Notes: generated by a model from the sequence alone, not told the origin. 64,000 nt of DNA from Sphaerisporangium flaviroseum (GCF_039537005.1 NZ_BAAAZR010000012.1:35430-99429), one strand, 5' to 3'; shown: positions 25,544 to 37,167, numbered from the stretch's first letter. Numbers and translations: made by a program.

Positions 25544-27640
25544 CTACGGTGCCTCCAGAAGGACACGCACGTCCCATGGGCCGAGGGTCAGTGCCTCGCC
25601 GGCGGCGTGGTCGCCGGCGTCGAGCACGTCGCGCACCGCGACCGGCACCTGTACCGTCGCGGCCTCCCACGTCCAGTTGTGCAGGAAACGCAGCCGTTGC
25701 CCGTCCACGGCCGTCGCGCCCGTCGAGGTGACACCCACCGGCAAGGCCGTCCATGCGCCGGCATCGGGGACGAGCCACCGGAACAGGGCTTGCGCCAGGG
25801 CCGCGTTCGGGACGGTGCCGACGTAGGTGATCCGGCCCTTTCCGTGGGAGCGGGTGGTGACCGCCGCGAACCGGCCGAAGTGCGGGTGCCGGTAGACGGC
25901 CAGCGCCTCCGCGCCGTCCGCCTGTACACCGTCCACCCAGCGGGTGCCGGCCGCCTCCGATGGCAACTCCAGCGGTGAGCCGCCGGATGGCGTGTGGACG
26001 GGTATGTCGGTGGCCACGTTGCTGAACTCGTCGTACCAGGCCCCCGCGGCGCCGGCGAGCCCGGCGGGCTGGACCTGGCGGCGGGCGCGCGCCTCGTGGT
26101 CGGCGTAGCAGCTGCGCGGCCCGAGGACCAGATGACCGCCGGCGGCCGCGTACCCTCGCAGCCACTCCAAGGTGGCGTCCTCGGCGACGTACAGCGCGGC
26201 GGCGACGAGCACGGGGTGGCGCGCCGCCAGCGTGGCCGGGTCCTCGGCCACGGCCTGGCCGACGTGCAGGACCCGGGTCTGAAGTCCGGTATCGAACGCA
26301 CCGCGGTAGAACGGGTCGACGATGCCCTGGTAGGACCGCTGATCGGGCCCGCCGTCCGGCTGTGCCAGCGGGGGCTGGGCCGCCAGCGCCCACTTGCTGG
26401 GCGTGGAGTACAGCATCGCCACGTCGGCGTCGGGGGTGAGGCCGGTGACCAGCTCGCCTGCCCTCTCCAGCTCGCCGCCGATGCGGGCGATCTCGCGGTA
26501 CGTACGGCCGGACCGCCCGCTGTGCGGCAGCACGCCGCCCCAGTACGTCTCGGTGCCGGAGACCAGCGTGCGCCACTGCCAGTACTCGATCATCGAAGCG
26601 CCCCGCGACACCATCGCCCACGCGGCCTGCCGCCACTGCCCGGCGAAGGCGGGCTGGTTGACCCAGGACGGGCCGATGGCCTGGGCGTTGGTCTCGGTGA
26701 CCAGGAACGGTGCCTGCCGGGAGGAGTACATCCGGTCGGCGCTGAGGTAGAGCGCCCAGGTGTCGTGTGTGGTCCAGTGCTGGGGCGAGTTCGGCGGCGC
26801 GGGCAGCGCCAGGCCTTCCTGCATGGCGTAGTACGGGTTGCCCGCGGTGACGTCGAGCCGCCGGGTCAGCTCCTCGTCATCCACCCCCGGCCGCTCGTAG
26901 GAGATGCACGTGGTGACGAACTGCTCGGGGCGCGCGTACTCCCGGACGATGCCGGCCTGCCAGGCGATGAACTCGGTGACCTGCTCGGCCTGGAAACGGC
27001 GCCAGGCCTGCTCGTACTGGGGTTGCTTGTTGCCGTCGGGGGTCCACAGGTCGGCCCAGGTCGACAGCCGGTGGGACCAGTAGACCAGGCCCCATTCCCG
27101 GTTCAGCGTCTCCACCTCACCGTAGCGGCCGCGCAGGTAGTCGACGAACCGCTGGAAGACGCCGTGGTTGTGCAGCAGCTCGGGGCCGGGTTCGTTGTCG
27201 GCCTGGAAGCCGATGACCGCCGGGTGGCCGGCGTACCGCTCGACGACGCGCCGGATGATCCGCTCGGCGTGGAAGCGGTAAGCAGGGTGCGTGAAGTCCA
27301 TCTCCTGACGGCCACCCCACCCGATGCGCTGCCCGGGGGCGCGCTCTCCGGCGATCTCCGGATACTGCCGGGCCAGCCACGGCGGCACCGCGTACGTCGG
27401 CGTGCCCAGGATGACCGAGATGCCACGCTCGTGCGCGCCGTCCAGGGCCGGCTGGAGCCAGTCGAGGTCGAAGCGGCCGTTCTCCGGCTCCCAGGTGGAC
27501 CAGACGGACTCGCCGACCCTGATCACCGAGAAGCGGGCCTCGGCCATCAGGTCCAGATCGGTCTTCAGCAGGTCGTCTGGATGGTATTCGGGGTAGTAGG
27601 CGGCGCCGAAGAGCACACGCGGCACAGGCGTTCCTCTCAT
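25544..27640 (-). CDS. GH42 beta-galactosidase
   Basis: 698 residues. GH42 features in order: FGAAYYPEYH near the start, RVGESVWSTWEPENGRFD, the acid/base glutamate in GFQADNEPGPE (about residue 155), the nucleophile in FLVTETNAQ (about 310), then the trimerisation domain (about 395-600) and a C-terminal beta domain. No signal peptide. The ATG overlaps the permease stop (ATGA); a GTG five codons later has AGAGGA at good spacing and may be the real start. Together with the importer it should hydrolyse imported beta-galactosides or arabinosides in the cytoplasm. Confidence 0.92.
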   Translation of the reverse strand: MRGTPVPRVLFGAAYYPEYHPDDLLKTDLDLMAEARFSVIRVGESVWSTWEPENGRFDLDWLQPALDGAHERGISVILGTPTYAVPPWLARQYPEIAGERAPGQRIGWGGRQEMDFTHPAYRFHAERIIRRVVERYAGHPAVIGFQADNEPGPELLHNHGVFQRFVDYLRGRYGEVETLNREWGLVYWSHRLSTWADLWTPDGNKQPQYEQAWRRFQAEQVTEFIAWQAGIVREYARPEQFVTTCISYERPGVDDEELTRRLDVTAGNPYYAMQEGLALPAPPNSPQHWTTHDTWALYLSADRMYSSRQAPFLVTETNAQAIGPSWVNQPAFAGQWRQAAWAMVSRGASMIEYWQWRTLVSGTETYWGGVLPHSGRSGRTYREIARIGGELERAGELVTGLTPDADVAMLYSTPSKWALAAQPPLAQPDGGPDQRSYQGIVDPFYRGAFDTGLQTRVLHVGQAVAEDPATLAARHPVLVAAALYVAEDATLEWLRGYAAAGGHLVLGPRSCYADHEARARRQVQPAGLAGAAGAWYDEFSNVATDIPVHTPSGGSPLELPSEAAGTRWVDGVQADGAEALAVYRHPHFGRFAAVTTRSHGKGRITYVGTVPNAALAQALFRWLVPDAGAWTALPVGVTSTGATAVDGQRLRFLHNWTWEAATVQVPVAVRDVLDAGDHAAGEALTLGPWDVRVLLEAP

Positions 27641-28545
27641 TGTTTGACCCCTCCGGTGGCGAGCCCGCCCTGCCAGTAGCGCTGCAGCATCAGGAAGGCC
27701 GCGACCAGCGGAATGATCGACAGTAGTGAGCCGGTGACGACGAGGGGAACGACGTCGCCGCTGCCGCCCGCCACCGTGGCCTGCGCGGCCCAGTTGGCCA
27801 GTCCGACCGTGACCGGATACAGCGACGGGTCGTTGAGCATGATCAGGGGCAGGAAGTAGTTGTTCCAGGTGGCGACGAGGGTGAACAGCAGCACGGTGAC
27901 GAAGCCGGGCGCGAGCAGCCGCAGCACCACCTGGCGGAAGATGCGGAACTCACCGGCGCCGTCGATGCGCGCCGCCTCCAGGAGGCTGTCGGGTACCGCG
28001 TCCTCAGCGTAGATCCGCATGAGGTAGAGGCCGAACGGGTTCACCAGCGAAGGCAGGATGATCGCCCAGGGCGTGTTGACCAGCCCGATCTTCGCGAAGA
28101 TCAGGTACGTCGGGATGGCCAGCGCCGTGCTCGGCACCATGATCGCGCCCAGCACCAGGCCGAACAGCGCCTTGTTGCCGCGGAAGCCGAACTTGGCGAA
28201 CCCGTAGCCGCCCAGCGCCGCCAGCACCGCCGCACCACCGGCGCTCACCACCGCGTAGATCGCCGTGTTGAGCAGCCACCGCCCGTACATGCCGTCCTGG
28301 ACGGTGAAGACGCGCCGCAGGTTGTCCGGGAGTGAGAAGTCGTCGGCGAACCAGAGCCCGAAGCTCGCGAACAGATCGCCCATGGTCTTCGTCGAGGCTA
28401 CGACCAGCCAGAACAACGGCAGCAGGAAATAGATGAGGAACGCCAGCATCCCGAGGGTGAGCGCCGGACTGCGCCGATGGCCGGCGATGCCACGGCCCTC
28501 GGCGCGGGCCACCGCCGTGACCGGCGCCGTCGCTGTGGTGGTCAT
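27637..28545 (-). CDS. Sugar ABC transporter permease (MalG/CUT1 type)
   Basis: 302 residues with six hydrophobic segments after a short Ala/Thr-rich N-terminus. The EAA loop that contacts the ATPase reads DSLLEAARIDGAGEFRIFRQ near residue 195, followed by the usual VLRLLAPGFVTVLLFT. The end RYWQGGLATGGVKQ has the GLxxGAVK-type tail of CUT1 MalG proteins. ATGA overlaps join it to the upstream permease and to the GH42 gene downstream. No ATPase gene is in the cluster; such CUT1 importers in actinobacteria share a distant MsiK-type ATPase. Confidence 0.93.
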   Translation of the reverse strand: MTTTATAPVTAVARAEGRGIAGHRRSPALTLGMLAFLIYFLLPLFWLVVASTKTMGDLFASFGLWFADDFSLPDNLRRVFTVQDGMYGRWLLNTAIYAVVSAGGAAVLAALGGYGFAKFGFRGNKALFGLVLGAIMVPSTALAIPTYLIFAKIGLVNTPWAIILPSLVNPFGLYLMRIYAEDAVPDSLLEAARIDGAGEFRIFRQVVLRLLAPGFVTVLLFTLVATWNNYFLPLIMLNDPSLYPVTVGLANWAAQATVAGGSGDVVPLVVTGSLLSIIPLVAAFLMLQRYWQGGLATGGVKQ

Positions 28546-29414
28546 GGCGTCCTCCTGCGGTTGGCGGCGAGTTGGACGGTGTACGACACCGCGACGATGA
28601 CCACGCCGAGCAGGAACGACACGGCCGCCGCGTAGTTCACGTCCTGGCTGGTGAAGGCCAGCGAGTAGGCGTACAGGTTGGGCGTGTAGGCGCTGTCGAT
28701 GACGTTCGGCGCCAGGCGCTGCATCAGCTGCGGCTCGTTGAAGAGCTGAAAGCTGCCGATGACCGAGAAGATGAGCGCCATGAGCAGGGCGGGCCGCAGT
28801 GCGGGGATCTTCACGTTCCACGCGGTCCGCCAGGCTCCGGCGCCGTCCACGGCCGCGGCCTCGTACAGCTCCGACGGGATGGCGCGCAGCGCGGCGTACA
28901 GGATGATCATGTTGTAGCCGGCGAACTCCCAGGTGACGATGTTCGCCAGGGAGCCGAGCATCAGGCTCCCCCCGAGCAGGTTCGGGGCGGGCAGGCCGAG
29001 CGTCTCGGCGAGCTGGGCGATCGGGCCGAACTCGGGGCCGTACAGGTAGCCCCACATCAGCGCGGCCACCACGCTGGGCACCGCGTACGGGACGAAGATG
29101 CCCAGCCGGATGAACCGCGACAGCCACAGCATGCCGCTGTCCAGCGCGAGCGCGAAGAACAGCCCGAGCAGCAGCATGAGCGGGACCTGGATGAGGAAGA
29201 ACTCCCCCACCCGCAGCACACCGCCGAGCAGCCGCTCGTCGCTCAGCGCCCGCGCATAGTTCTCCAGGCCGACGAACGTGGTGCCGCCGATCAGCTGCTC
29301 CCTGAACAGGCTGAGGTAGCCGGCGTAGGCCAGCGGCACGACCAGCATGGCGACGAAGACGAGCAGGAACGGCGCCACGAAGAGGTAGCCGACGCGGGCT
29401 CTGTGGCGGTTCAC
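28542..29414 (-). CDS. Sugar ABC transporter permease (MalF/CUT1 type)
   Basis: 290 residues from the GTG at 29414, which overlaps the binding-protein stop. Six hydrophobic segments, beginning YLFVAPFLLVFVAMLVVPLA. The EAA loop reads SELYEAAAVDGAGAWRTAWN near residue 190, then KIPALRPALLMALIFSVIGS. The KNP-like YSLAFTSQDVNYAAAVSFLL region precedes the last helix. It forms the membrane channel with the next permease and receives sugar from the lipoprotein encoded just upstream. Confidence 0.93.
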   Translation of the reverse strand: MNRHRARVGYLFVAPFLLVFVAMLVVPLAYAGYLSLFREQLIGGTTFVGLENYARALSDERLLGGVLRVGEFFLIQVPLMLLLGLFFALALDSGMLWLSRFIRLGIFVPYAVPSVVAALMWGYLYGPEFGPIAQLAETLGLPAPNLLGGSLMLGSLANIVTWEFAGYNMIILYAALRAIPSELYEAAAVDGAGAWRTAWNVKIPALRPALLMALIFSVIGSFQLFNEPQLMQRLAPNVIDSAYTPNLYAYSLAFTSQDVNYAAAVSFLLGVVIVAVSYTVQLAANRRRTP

Positions 29415-30775
29415 CGCGCGACCTTGAAGCCCTGGCTTTCGGCGTAGGAGGTGATCCGCTGCTGCCACTGATCGAGCGCGGCCGGGACGTCGCCCTTGTC
29501 CGCGAGTGCCTTGCCCACGGTCTCGTCCCAGTCGTTGACCGTCTGGTCCAGGAACGGCGGCCAGGTGAAGTCCTTGGCGACGGTGTCGCTGATCTCGGCG
29601 AAGACCTGGTTGACGGCCTGCCCTCCGTAGAATTCGGGCTTCCGATCGACGAACGACTTGTCCGACAGCAGCGCCTTGGCCGGCGGGAACAGGAACTGCT
29701 CGGTCGCCATCATCTTCGTCGAGTCGGGATCGGTGTTGAGGAACTCGGCGAACTTGGCCGCGGCGATCGGGTTCTTGGTGGTCTTGATGACCGCGCTGGT
29801 GGAACCGCCCCAGTTCCCGGCCTTGTTCTCCCCTGCCGTCCACTGGGGCAGGGGCGCGGCCCGCCACTTGCCGCTGGTGGCCTTGGCGCTGGCCGACAGG
29901 AACACCGGTCCCCACGCGGCCGTCAGCCAGGTGGCGTACTTGCCCTTGTTGAGCGCCTGGTACCACTGGTCGGTGAAATCGGGATCGGTCGAGACGACAC
30001 CCTCCTTGACCAGCCCGCCCCAGTAGGTTCCGAGCTTCTTGGCGACCTGATCGTTAGCGCTCACACGGATCTGGTCGGCCGCCGCCATCTGGAAGGGTTT
30101 GCCGCCGGCCTGCCACAGCAGCCCCATCCACGCGCCGTTCTGGTTGGAGGCGAGGTTCGTCAGGTAGACGCCGGGGTCGGCGGCGTGCAGCTTGCGGGCC
30201 GCTGCCGCGAACTCCTCCCAGGTCTTGGGCGGCTCGATGCCGTGCTTGTCGAAGATGTCCTTGCGATACAGCATGCCCATCGGCCCGGTGTCCTGCGGGA
30301 CCGCCCACACCTCGCCGTTCTTGCCCCGTACCTGTCCCCAGGTCCACTCGGCGAACCTGTCCTGCAGCGCCTCGGCGCCGTACGGGCGCAGGTCGAGCAG
30401 GCTGCCGGTGATGGTGAAGGTGGGGATGTACTGGAACTCGATCTGGACGACGTCCGGCGCGCCGCTGCCGGCCTTCAGCGCGGTACGCAGCTTGGTGTAC
30501 TGCGGCTCACCCTGTCCGGCGTTGACCACGTTGACATTGATGGCGGGGTACTTCTTCTCGAACAGCGCCACCTCCTTCTCGATGTCCGGAACCCAGGTCC
30601 AGAACGTGAGCTCGGTGGGCGTCCGCATGGCCTTGTCGATGTCGGCCTGGCCGACCGAGGACGGCCTGCTCGTGGGCTGCTGGGTCGCCGTACCGCTACC
30701 GCCTCCCGCGCAGCCGGCGAGGAAGAGCGTGGCGGCGGCCGCTCCGGCGACCCACCGTGTTCGCGGCGTTGTCAT
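29411..30775 (-). CDS. Sugar-binding lipoprotein of the ABC importer
   Basis: 454 residues. The lipoprotein signal peptide ends in LFLAGC (Cys about 22), followed by a Gly/Ser/Thr linker. The mature part is an extracellular solute-binding protein family 1 fold: LTFWTWVPDIEKEVALFEKK, APDVVQIEFQYIPTF, VWAVPQDTGPMGMLYRKDIF and the AAKFAEFLN segment late in the chain. It starts two bases after the LacI gene stop, so the regulator and importer are one transcription unit. The ligand is inferred from the GH42 and GH10 genes as a galacto- or xylo-oligosaccharide. Confidence 0.93.
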   Translation of the reverse strand: MTTPRTRWVAGAAAATLFLAGCAGGGSGTATQQPTSRPSSVGQADIDKAMRTPTELTFWTWVPDIEKEVALFEKKYPAINVNVVNAGQGEPQYTKLRTALKAGSGAPDVVQIEFQYIPTFTITGSLLDLRPYGAEALQDRFAEWTWGQVRGKNGEVWAVPQDTGPMGMLYRKDIFDKHGIEPPKTWEEFAAAARKLHAADPGVYLTNLASNQNGAWMGLLWQAGGKPFQMAAADQIRVSANDQVAKKLGTYWGGLVKEGVVSTDPDFTDQWYQALNKGKYATWLTAAWGPVFLSASAKATSGKWRAAPLPQWTAGENKAGNWGGSTSAVIKTTKNPIAAAKFAEFLNTDPDSTKMMATEQFLFPPAKALLSDKSFVDRKPEFYGGQAVNQVFAEISDTVAKDFTWPPFLDQTVNDWDETVGKALADKGDVPAALDQWQQRITSYAESQGFKVAR

Positions 30776-30777
30776 GT

Positions 30778-31797
30778 CTACTCCTTGGGGGGTGCGGTTG
30801 ACCGGCGTACTACGAGATGCGCGGGCAGGTCGGCGTGGAACGCCGACCCGGGCTCGTTCTCTATCTGCCCGACCAGCAGGTCCAGTCCGTACGCGGCGAC
30901 CTCACGGAAGTCCTGGCGGACCGTGGTCAAGGGTGGTGACAGGTAGGCCGCGGATGGAATGTCGTCCACCCCGACCACACTGAACCGTTCTGGCACCGCT
31001 CGCCCGGCCTCGGCCAGGGCGCGCAGCACACCGATCGCCATGTCGTCGTTGGCCACGAACACGGCCGTGGCCTCCGGGTTCGCGGCAAGGACGCGGCCCG
31101 CCACGTACCCGGACGCCGGAGACCAGTCGCCGACCAGCGGGGGCGGCGCACCGATCCCCGCGGTGGCCAGCGCCTCTCGCCAACCGTGCGCGCGGTCGCG
31201 CGAGGTGAACCACCGCTCCGGCCCGGCGACGTGCCAGACGGTGGCATGACCCAGGTCGAGCAGGTGCTCGGTGGCCTGCCTGCCCATGCCCACCCCGGAC
31301 GCGCCGGTGATCACCACCCGGGGGCCGTCGAGGCCGGGCAGCGCACCGAAGCTCAGCACAGGCACGTCCGGGTCGATCCGCAGCACCTGGCCCTCGTCGA
31401 TCGGCTCGGACAGCACAATGCCGTCCACCCCCTGCTCCAGCAGGGATTCGATGGCCTTCTGCACACCGCCTTCCTCGCCTTCGAGGGTGTTGACGACGCT
31501 GAAGGCGTATCCGATCTCCCTGGCTCTCCGCTCCAAGGCGATCAGCAGGGAGGACGGACCGTACAGCGAGCTGCCGAGCGAGACGACGCCGATGCGGTGG
31601 AACCGGCCCAGATGGAGCGCCCTGGCGGCGGTGTTGCGCCGGTATCCGAGCTCGCGCGCCGCCGCCAGCACCCGCTCGCGGACCTCGTCGCTCACGTACG
31701 GCTCGTCGTTCAGCACGCGAGAGACCGTCTTCTGGGACACACTCGCCAGCCGGGCGACATCGGTGCTCCGGGGCGCGCGGCGCCTGGCTTCGGGCAT
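30778..31797 (-). CDS. LacI-family transcriptional regulator
   Basis: 339 residues. The DNA-binding domain reads TDVARLASVSQKTVSRVLND then VSDEVRERVLAAARELGYRR, the canonical LacI helix-turn-helix and hinge helix. The periplasmic-binding-like core (about 65-335) has VVSLGSSLYGPSS, VDGIVLSEP and AVFVANDDMAIGVLRALAEA. It is the first gene of the operon and ends two bases before the binding-protein gene. A perfect palindrome 16-31 bp upstream of its start is the likely operator, so it controls itself and the import operon. Confidence 0.93.
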   Translation of the reverse strand: MPEARRRAPRSTDVARLASVSQKTVSRVLNDEPYVSDEVRERVLAAARELGYRRNTAARALHLGRFHRIGVVSLGSSLYGPSSLLIALERRAREIGYAFSVVNTLEGEEGGVQKAIESLLEQGVDGIVLSEPIDEGQVLRIDPDVPVLSFGALPGLDGPRVVITGASGVGMGRQATEHLLDLGHATVWHVAGPERWFTSRDRAHGWREALATAGIGAPPPLVGDWSPASGYVAGRVLAANPEATAVFVANDDMAIGVLRALAEAGRAVPERFSVVGVDDIPSAAYLSPPLTTVRQDFREVAAYGLDLLVGQIENEPGSAFHADLPAHLVVRRSTAPPKE

Positions 31798-31812
31798 CCC
31801 ACCTCCTTCTGC

Positions 31813-31828
31813 CTGACTACGTAGTCAG
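31813..31828. promoter_or_regulatory. Perfect 16-bp palindrome, likely LacI operator
   Basis: CTGACTACGTAGTCAG is fully symmetrical with a central CG, the form favoured by LacI-family dimers. It sits 16 bp upstream of the LacI start, next to its AAGGAGG ribosome site, where binding would block transcription of the whole operon. Confidence 0.8.
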
Positions 31829-31960
31829 ACGGGAAGTCCCTTTACCGTCCATCCAGCCGCGCCACCTGTCAAGCCTATTGGCCGGACTCCCATCAGGACC
31901 GCGCCCTCTAGAAGACGCCCCTTAGACTGCGACCTCCACAAGAGGATCGCCACCGACCGC

Positions 31961-32030
31961 GTGGCATCAGCACGAGTGCCACTTCGCGGGGACACCGTGT
32001 GGCATGAGCACGGTGCTACTTCGCGGGGAC
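31961..32030. repeat. Tandem copy of the SPFH gene tail
   Basis: GTGGCATCAGCACGAGTGCC plus ACTTCGCGGGGAC (31961-31992) is repeated with four changes at 31999-32030. The second copy includes the last five codons and stop of the SPFH gene; the first lies just beyond it. It looks like a local duplication of the gene end. Confidence 0.65.
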
Positions 32031-32984
32031 GGCGACGCCGCCGGTGTTGCCCGGCGCGTACACCGTGATGCCCTGCGGCAGCGCCTTGAGCTTCTCGATC
32101 TCGGCGCAGGTGGTGCAGCGGTTGTAGCCGTCCTGTCTCGCCTTGTTCGCCTCGGCCTGCGCGCGCGCCTGCGCGACGGACGCCTGTGCCTCGGCCACCC
32201 CGGCGAAGGCCGCCTGCGCCTTGTCGACCGACGACTGGACCTGCGCCGGAAGCGTGACCTTGACCAGGTTGAAGCGCAGATCGGTCAGGAAGTTCGCCCC
32301 CAGCATCTCGCGGAGGTCGCGGTCGAGCGTGCTGTTGACGGCGTTCTGGACCTTGGTGAGAGTGGCGTTGTTGTCCTGGGGTGAGAGCCGCACCGCCTTC
32401 TGCGCCGCGCCGTTCTCCACGAACGCGCAGGAGGAGACCAACTCGGCGCAGCGGAACACGCCGATCTGGCTGCGCAGCGCGTTGTCCACCACCGGTCGTA
32501 TCGCCTGCCCGAAGAACCCGGCCCAGCCTTCCTCTCCCTCGTAGGGATAGCGCATCTCGTTGTCCTGGCCGCGGAACCGCCGGGTGCCGAACTTGTCGTC
32601 GAACAGCTTCAGGGTCTGGTGGTCGAGGTTGAGCGTGAAGTACAGCGTGCCCTCGATGCCCATGGTGACGCCGTCGCTGCTGGGCACGCTCACCACGTCC
32701 ACCCCGAGCAGGGTGCTGCGCTTGGGGTCGGCGGTGATGGTGTAGAAGCGCTGCTGGGCGGGGTACCTGTGGACCTCGGACCATAAGCCGGTCCAGGTCA
32801 GGCTGGAGGCTGGATCGATCACCTGGCGGACCAGATTGTCGTCGAAGGGCCCGCCGTCACGGACGACCGCCACCTCTCCGCCGTTGGTGCTCTCATAGCC
32901 TCCGAACACGCCGATCGCCATGATGAGCACGGTGATCACGGTGACCACCGCGGCGATGGCGCCAAGCGTGGCACGCAGGGACAT
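32016..32984 (-). CDS. SPFH/Band 7-domain membrane protein
   Basis: 322 residues from the ATG at 32984 (GGAGGG upstream). One N-terminal transmembrane helix (LGAIAAVVTVITVLIMAIGV) is followed by the SPFH core: GEVAVVRDGGPFDDNLVRQV near 38-57, then ITADPKRSTLLGVDVVSVPS and GVTMGIEGTLYFTLN. A helical segment near 255-290 is rich in Ala and Gln (QAAFAGVAEAQASVAQARAQ), as in stomatin/flotillin coiled coils. Two cysteines, YNRCTTCAEIE, lie near the end. SPFH proteins scaffold membrane microdomains or proteases. No NfeD-like partner or other clear companion gene is adjacent. Confidence 0.85.
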   Translation of the reverse strand: MSLRATLGAIAAVVTVITVLIMAIGVFGGYESTNGGEVAVVRDGGPFDDNLVRQVIDPASSLTWTGLWSEVHRYPAQQRFYTITADPKRSTLLGVDVVSVPSSDGVTMGIEGTLYFTLNLDHQTLKLFDDKFGTRRFRGQDNEMRYPYEGEEGWAGFFGQAIRPVVDNALRSQIGVFRCAELVSSCAFVENGAAQKAVRLSPQDNNATLTKVQNAVNSTLDRDLREMLGANFLTDLRFNLVKVTLPAQVQSSVDKAQAAFAGVAEAQASVAQARAQAEANKARQDGYNRCTTCAEIEKLKALPQGITVYAPGNTGGVAVPAK

Positions 32985-33174
32985 GGGCCCTCCAAGGGGA
33001 TTCGTGGCGCTCGCGAAGTTGTCTCCCTTACAGTAAATTTCGTTGAACAATCCGACAAGACTACTGTGGGACACATTGGTCAAGCCATCCGGCGGTACGA
33101 CGCCGGGCCCTGCGGCCCCCGGCGCTGACCGGCACCGCGGGACGACGACGCCCGGTGGCGGACCGCGCCGCGGG

Positions 33175-33834
33175 CTAGGGCGGTGGCGGGGCAAGGGCCG
33201 CGGCCGTGCCGTCGATCAGCACGCGCAGCCCGTGTTCGAAAGCGTCCTCCCCCAGCGGGTCGCCACCGTCGCGGATCGCCTCGAGAAGGGTGGCCGAAAT
33301 GCCGCCTTCCAGCAGCTCGGTCAGCTCCGCCAGCCGGGCGGATGGCGCGACGGTCTGCTGGGCCCGCCCGGTCTGCTGCTGGAGGGCGAAGCCGTTGACG
33401 TAGCGGGTGAGCGCCATGATCGTACGCAGGGCCAGGACCGGGGTGAACCCTCGGCCGACCATGGCGGTCAGCTCCTCGTCGAACCTCTTGACGGTCGCCA
33501 CGCTCAGCGTCTGGGCGTTGGCGACGATGCGGGCGCCGTCGCGGTGGGCGAGCAGCGACGCGTGATAGGCGCGGGCGCGGCGGGCGAGCCAGTCCTGCCA
33601 GGACTCGCCGTCACGAGGCGGGCCCATCCCGGCGGCCAGGACGATCTCGTCGGCCATCCCGTCGAGCAGCTCCTGCTTGGTGCGGATATGCCAGTAGAGC
33701 GCCGGCGACCGGACTCCCAGCTCGGTGGCGAGCCGGCGCACCGTGAGCCCTTCGAGCCCCACCTCGTCGAGCAGCCGCAGCGCCGTCTCGACCATCGTCT
33801 GCCGGCTCAGGCCGGGCCGCTTCTCCTCAGCCAT
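33175..33834 (-). CDS. TetR-family regulator with TetR-type C-terminal domain
   Basis: 219 residues from the ATG at 33834. The helix-turn-helix reads SRQTMVETALRLLDEVGLEG then RRLATELGVRSPALYWHIRT, with the ALYWH...KxELLD motif specific to the tetracycline-repressor branch. The C-terminal domain (YHASLLAHRDGARIVAN, RTIMALTRYVNGFALQQQ) also fits TetR_C. Its operator is probably the TTAGCATCGCTAA element at 33846-33858. The gene downstream of its own operator is itself; the adjacent TetR gene at 33908 runs the same way, so these two regulators may act in series on the UvrA-like gene. Confidence 0.9.
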   Translation of the reverse strand: MAEEKRPGLSRQTMVETALRLLDEVGLEGLTVRRLATELGVRSPALYWHIRTKQELLDGMADEIVLAAGMGPPRDGESWQDWLARRARAYHASLLAHRDGARIVANAQTLSVATVKRFDEELTAMVGRGFTPVLALRTIMALTRYVNGFALQQQTGRAQQTVAPSARLAELTELLEGGISATLLEAIRDGGDPLGEDAFEHGLRVLIDGTAAALAPPPP

Positions 33835-33845
33835 CGGTTGACACC

Positions 33846-33858
33846 TTAGCATCGCTAA
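33846..33858. promoter_or_regulatory. Operator-like inverted repeat TTAGC-N3-GCTAA
   Basis: Perfect 5-bp arms with a 3-bp spacer, 11 bp upstream of the start at 33834. This spacing and sequence type are common for TetR autoregulators. It also lies 50 bp beyond the end of the next TetR gene. Confidence 0.65.
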
Positions 33859-33907
33859 ATCGAACGGGCGCCGGGCCGAACCCTCGAAGGTGGTGGCCCC
33901 CGGCGCG

Positions 33908-34744
33908 CTATCCCCCTGGCGGCCCGAGAGGGCGGGTGGGCCCGGCGAGGTGCCCGGATCTGCCTATGATGGCCTCGATGCCGTCGAGCAGGACGGTGAG
34001 GCCGACCTTGAACGTCGCCTTCGCCTCCCGCTCCAGATAGGGCACGGATGCGTCCCCGGGCTGGTCCTGCGCCTCGGCGCCGAGCCAGGCCACCATCGGG
34101 AACCGTTCGGTGAAGTCGGGCACCACCTCCAGCAGCAGGGCCGACCGGGCGTACCACCACTCCTCGTCGGACACCCCGGTCGCCGCCGGGGCCTGCCGTG
34201 TCTCCGCGATCGTCCGCGCCGCGCCGCGTACGAAGTGCACCAGCGCGCCCACCAGGCGCCGCAGGACCCCCGCCTCCAGCCCGGTGGCGCGCAGGATCCG
34301 CAGCGTCGTCTCCAGCGAGACGTACTCGTTGGGTCCCAGCACCGGCCGTGCCTGCGACACCTGCAGCACCCAAGGATGCCGCAGGTAGAACGACCAGCCG
34401 TCCTCGGCCCAGGCCGTCACGGCCGCACGCCAGCCCGCCCCGAGGTCGTATGCGGTGGGCATCTCGGCCAGGGCCCGGTCGTACATCAGGTCGACCAGTT
34501 CGCTCTTGCTGGGGACGTAGGTGTAGAGGGCCATGGCCGTACGCCCGAGCCGCTCGCCGACCGCACGCATGGACAGCGCCGCCATGCCCTCCGCGTCGGC
34601 GACGGCGATGGCCGCGTCGACTATCTCGTCGACGGTCAGCCCGGGTTTGGGTCCAGGACCGGACCGCGCCCCGCCGGACCCGGGGGTACGCCACAGCAGG
34701 GCCATGGAACGGCGTGCGTCGCCCTGCCCGGCGAAGACGACCAT
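33908..34744 (-). CDS. TetR-family regulator divergent from the UvrA-like gene
   Basis: 278 residues from the ATG at 34744, with AAGGAG six bases upstream. After a 30-residue Gly/Pro-rich tail the helix-turn-helix reads LTVDEIVDAAIAVADAEGMA then RAVGERLGRTAMALYTYVPS and KSELVDLMYD. The C-terminal TetR_C-like domain has SFYLRHPWVLQVSQARPVLG. This branch regulates drug-resistance genes. It faces the UvrA-like ATPase gene across 75 bp containing the inverted repeat at 34788-34802, so it is the likely repressor of that gene. Confidence 0.9.
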   Translation of the reverse strand: MVVFAGQGDARRSMALLWRTPGSGGARSGPGPKPGLTVDEIVDAAIAVADAEGMAALSMRAVGERLGRTAMALYTYVPSKSELVDLMYDRALAEMPTAYDLGAGWRAAVTAWAEDGWSFYLRHPWVLQVSQARPVLGPNEYVSLETTLRILRATGLEAGVLRRLVGALVHFVRGAARTIAETRQAPAATGVSDEEWWYARSALLLEVVPDFTERFPMVAWLGAEAQDQPGDASVPYLEREAKATFKVGLTVLLDGIEAIIGRSGHLAGPTRPLGPPGG

Positions 34745-34787
34745 TTGCAACTCCTTATGGCATAAAGTAACTTGTCTCAGGCCATCT

Positions 34788-34802
34788 CTTTACACGCTAA
34801 AG
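34788..34802. promoter_or_regulatory. Operator-like inverted repeat between TetR and UvrA-like genes
   Basis: CTTTA-CACGC-TAAAG lies in the AT-rich divergent promoter region. A related TAAAGTAAC is at 34763. The site overlaps the probable promoter of the UvrA-like gene. Confidence 0.55.
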
Positions 34803-34819
34803 TATCAGGAGAGAGCCCG

Positions 34820-37153
<2,334 letters not shown>

Positions 37154-37167
37154 GCCGGCGCGGGCGA

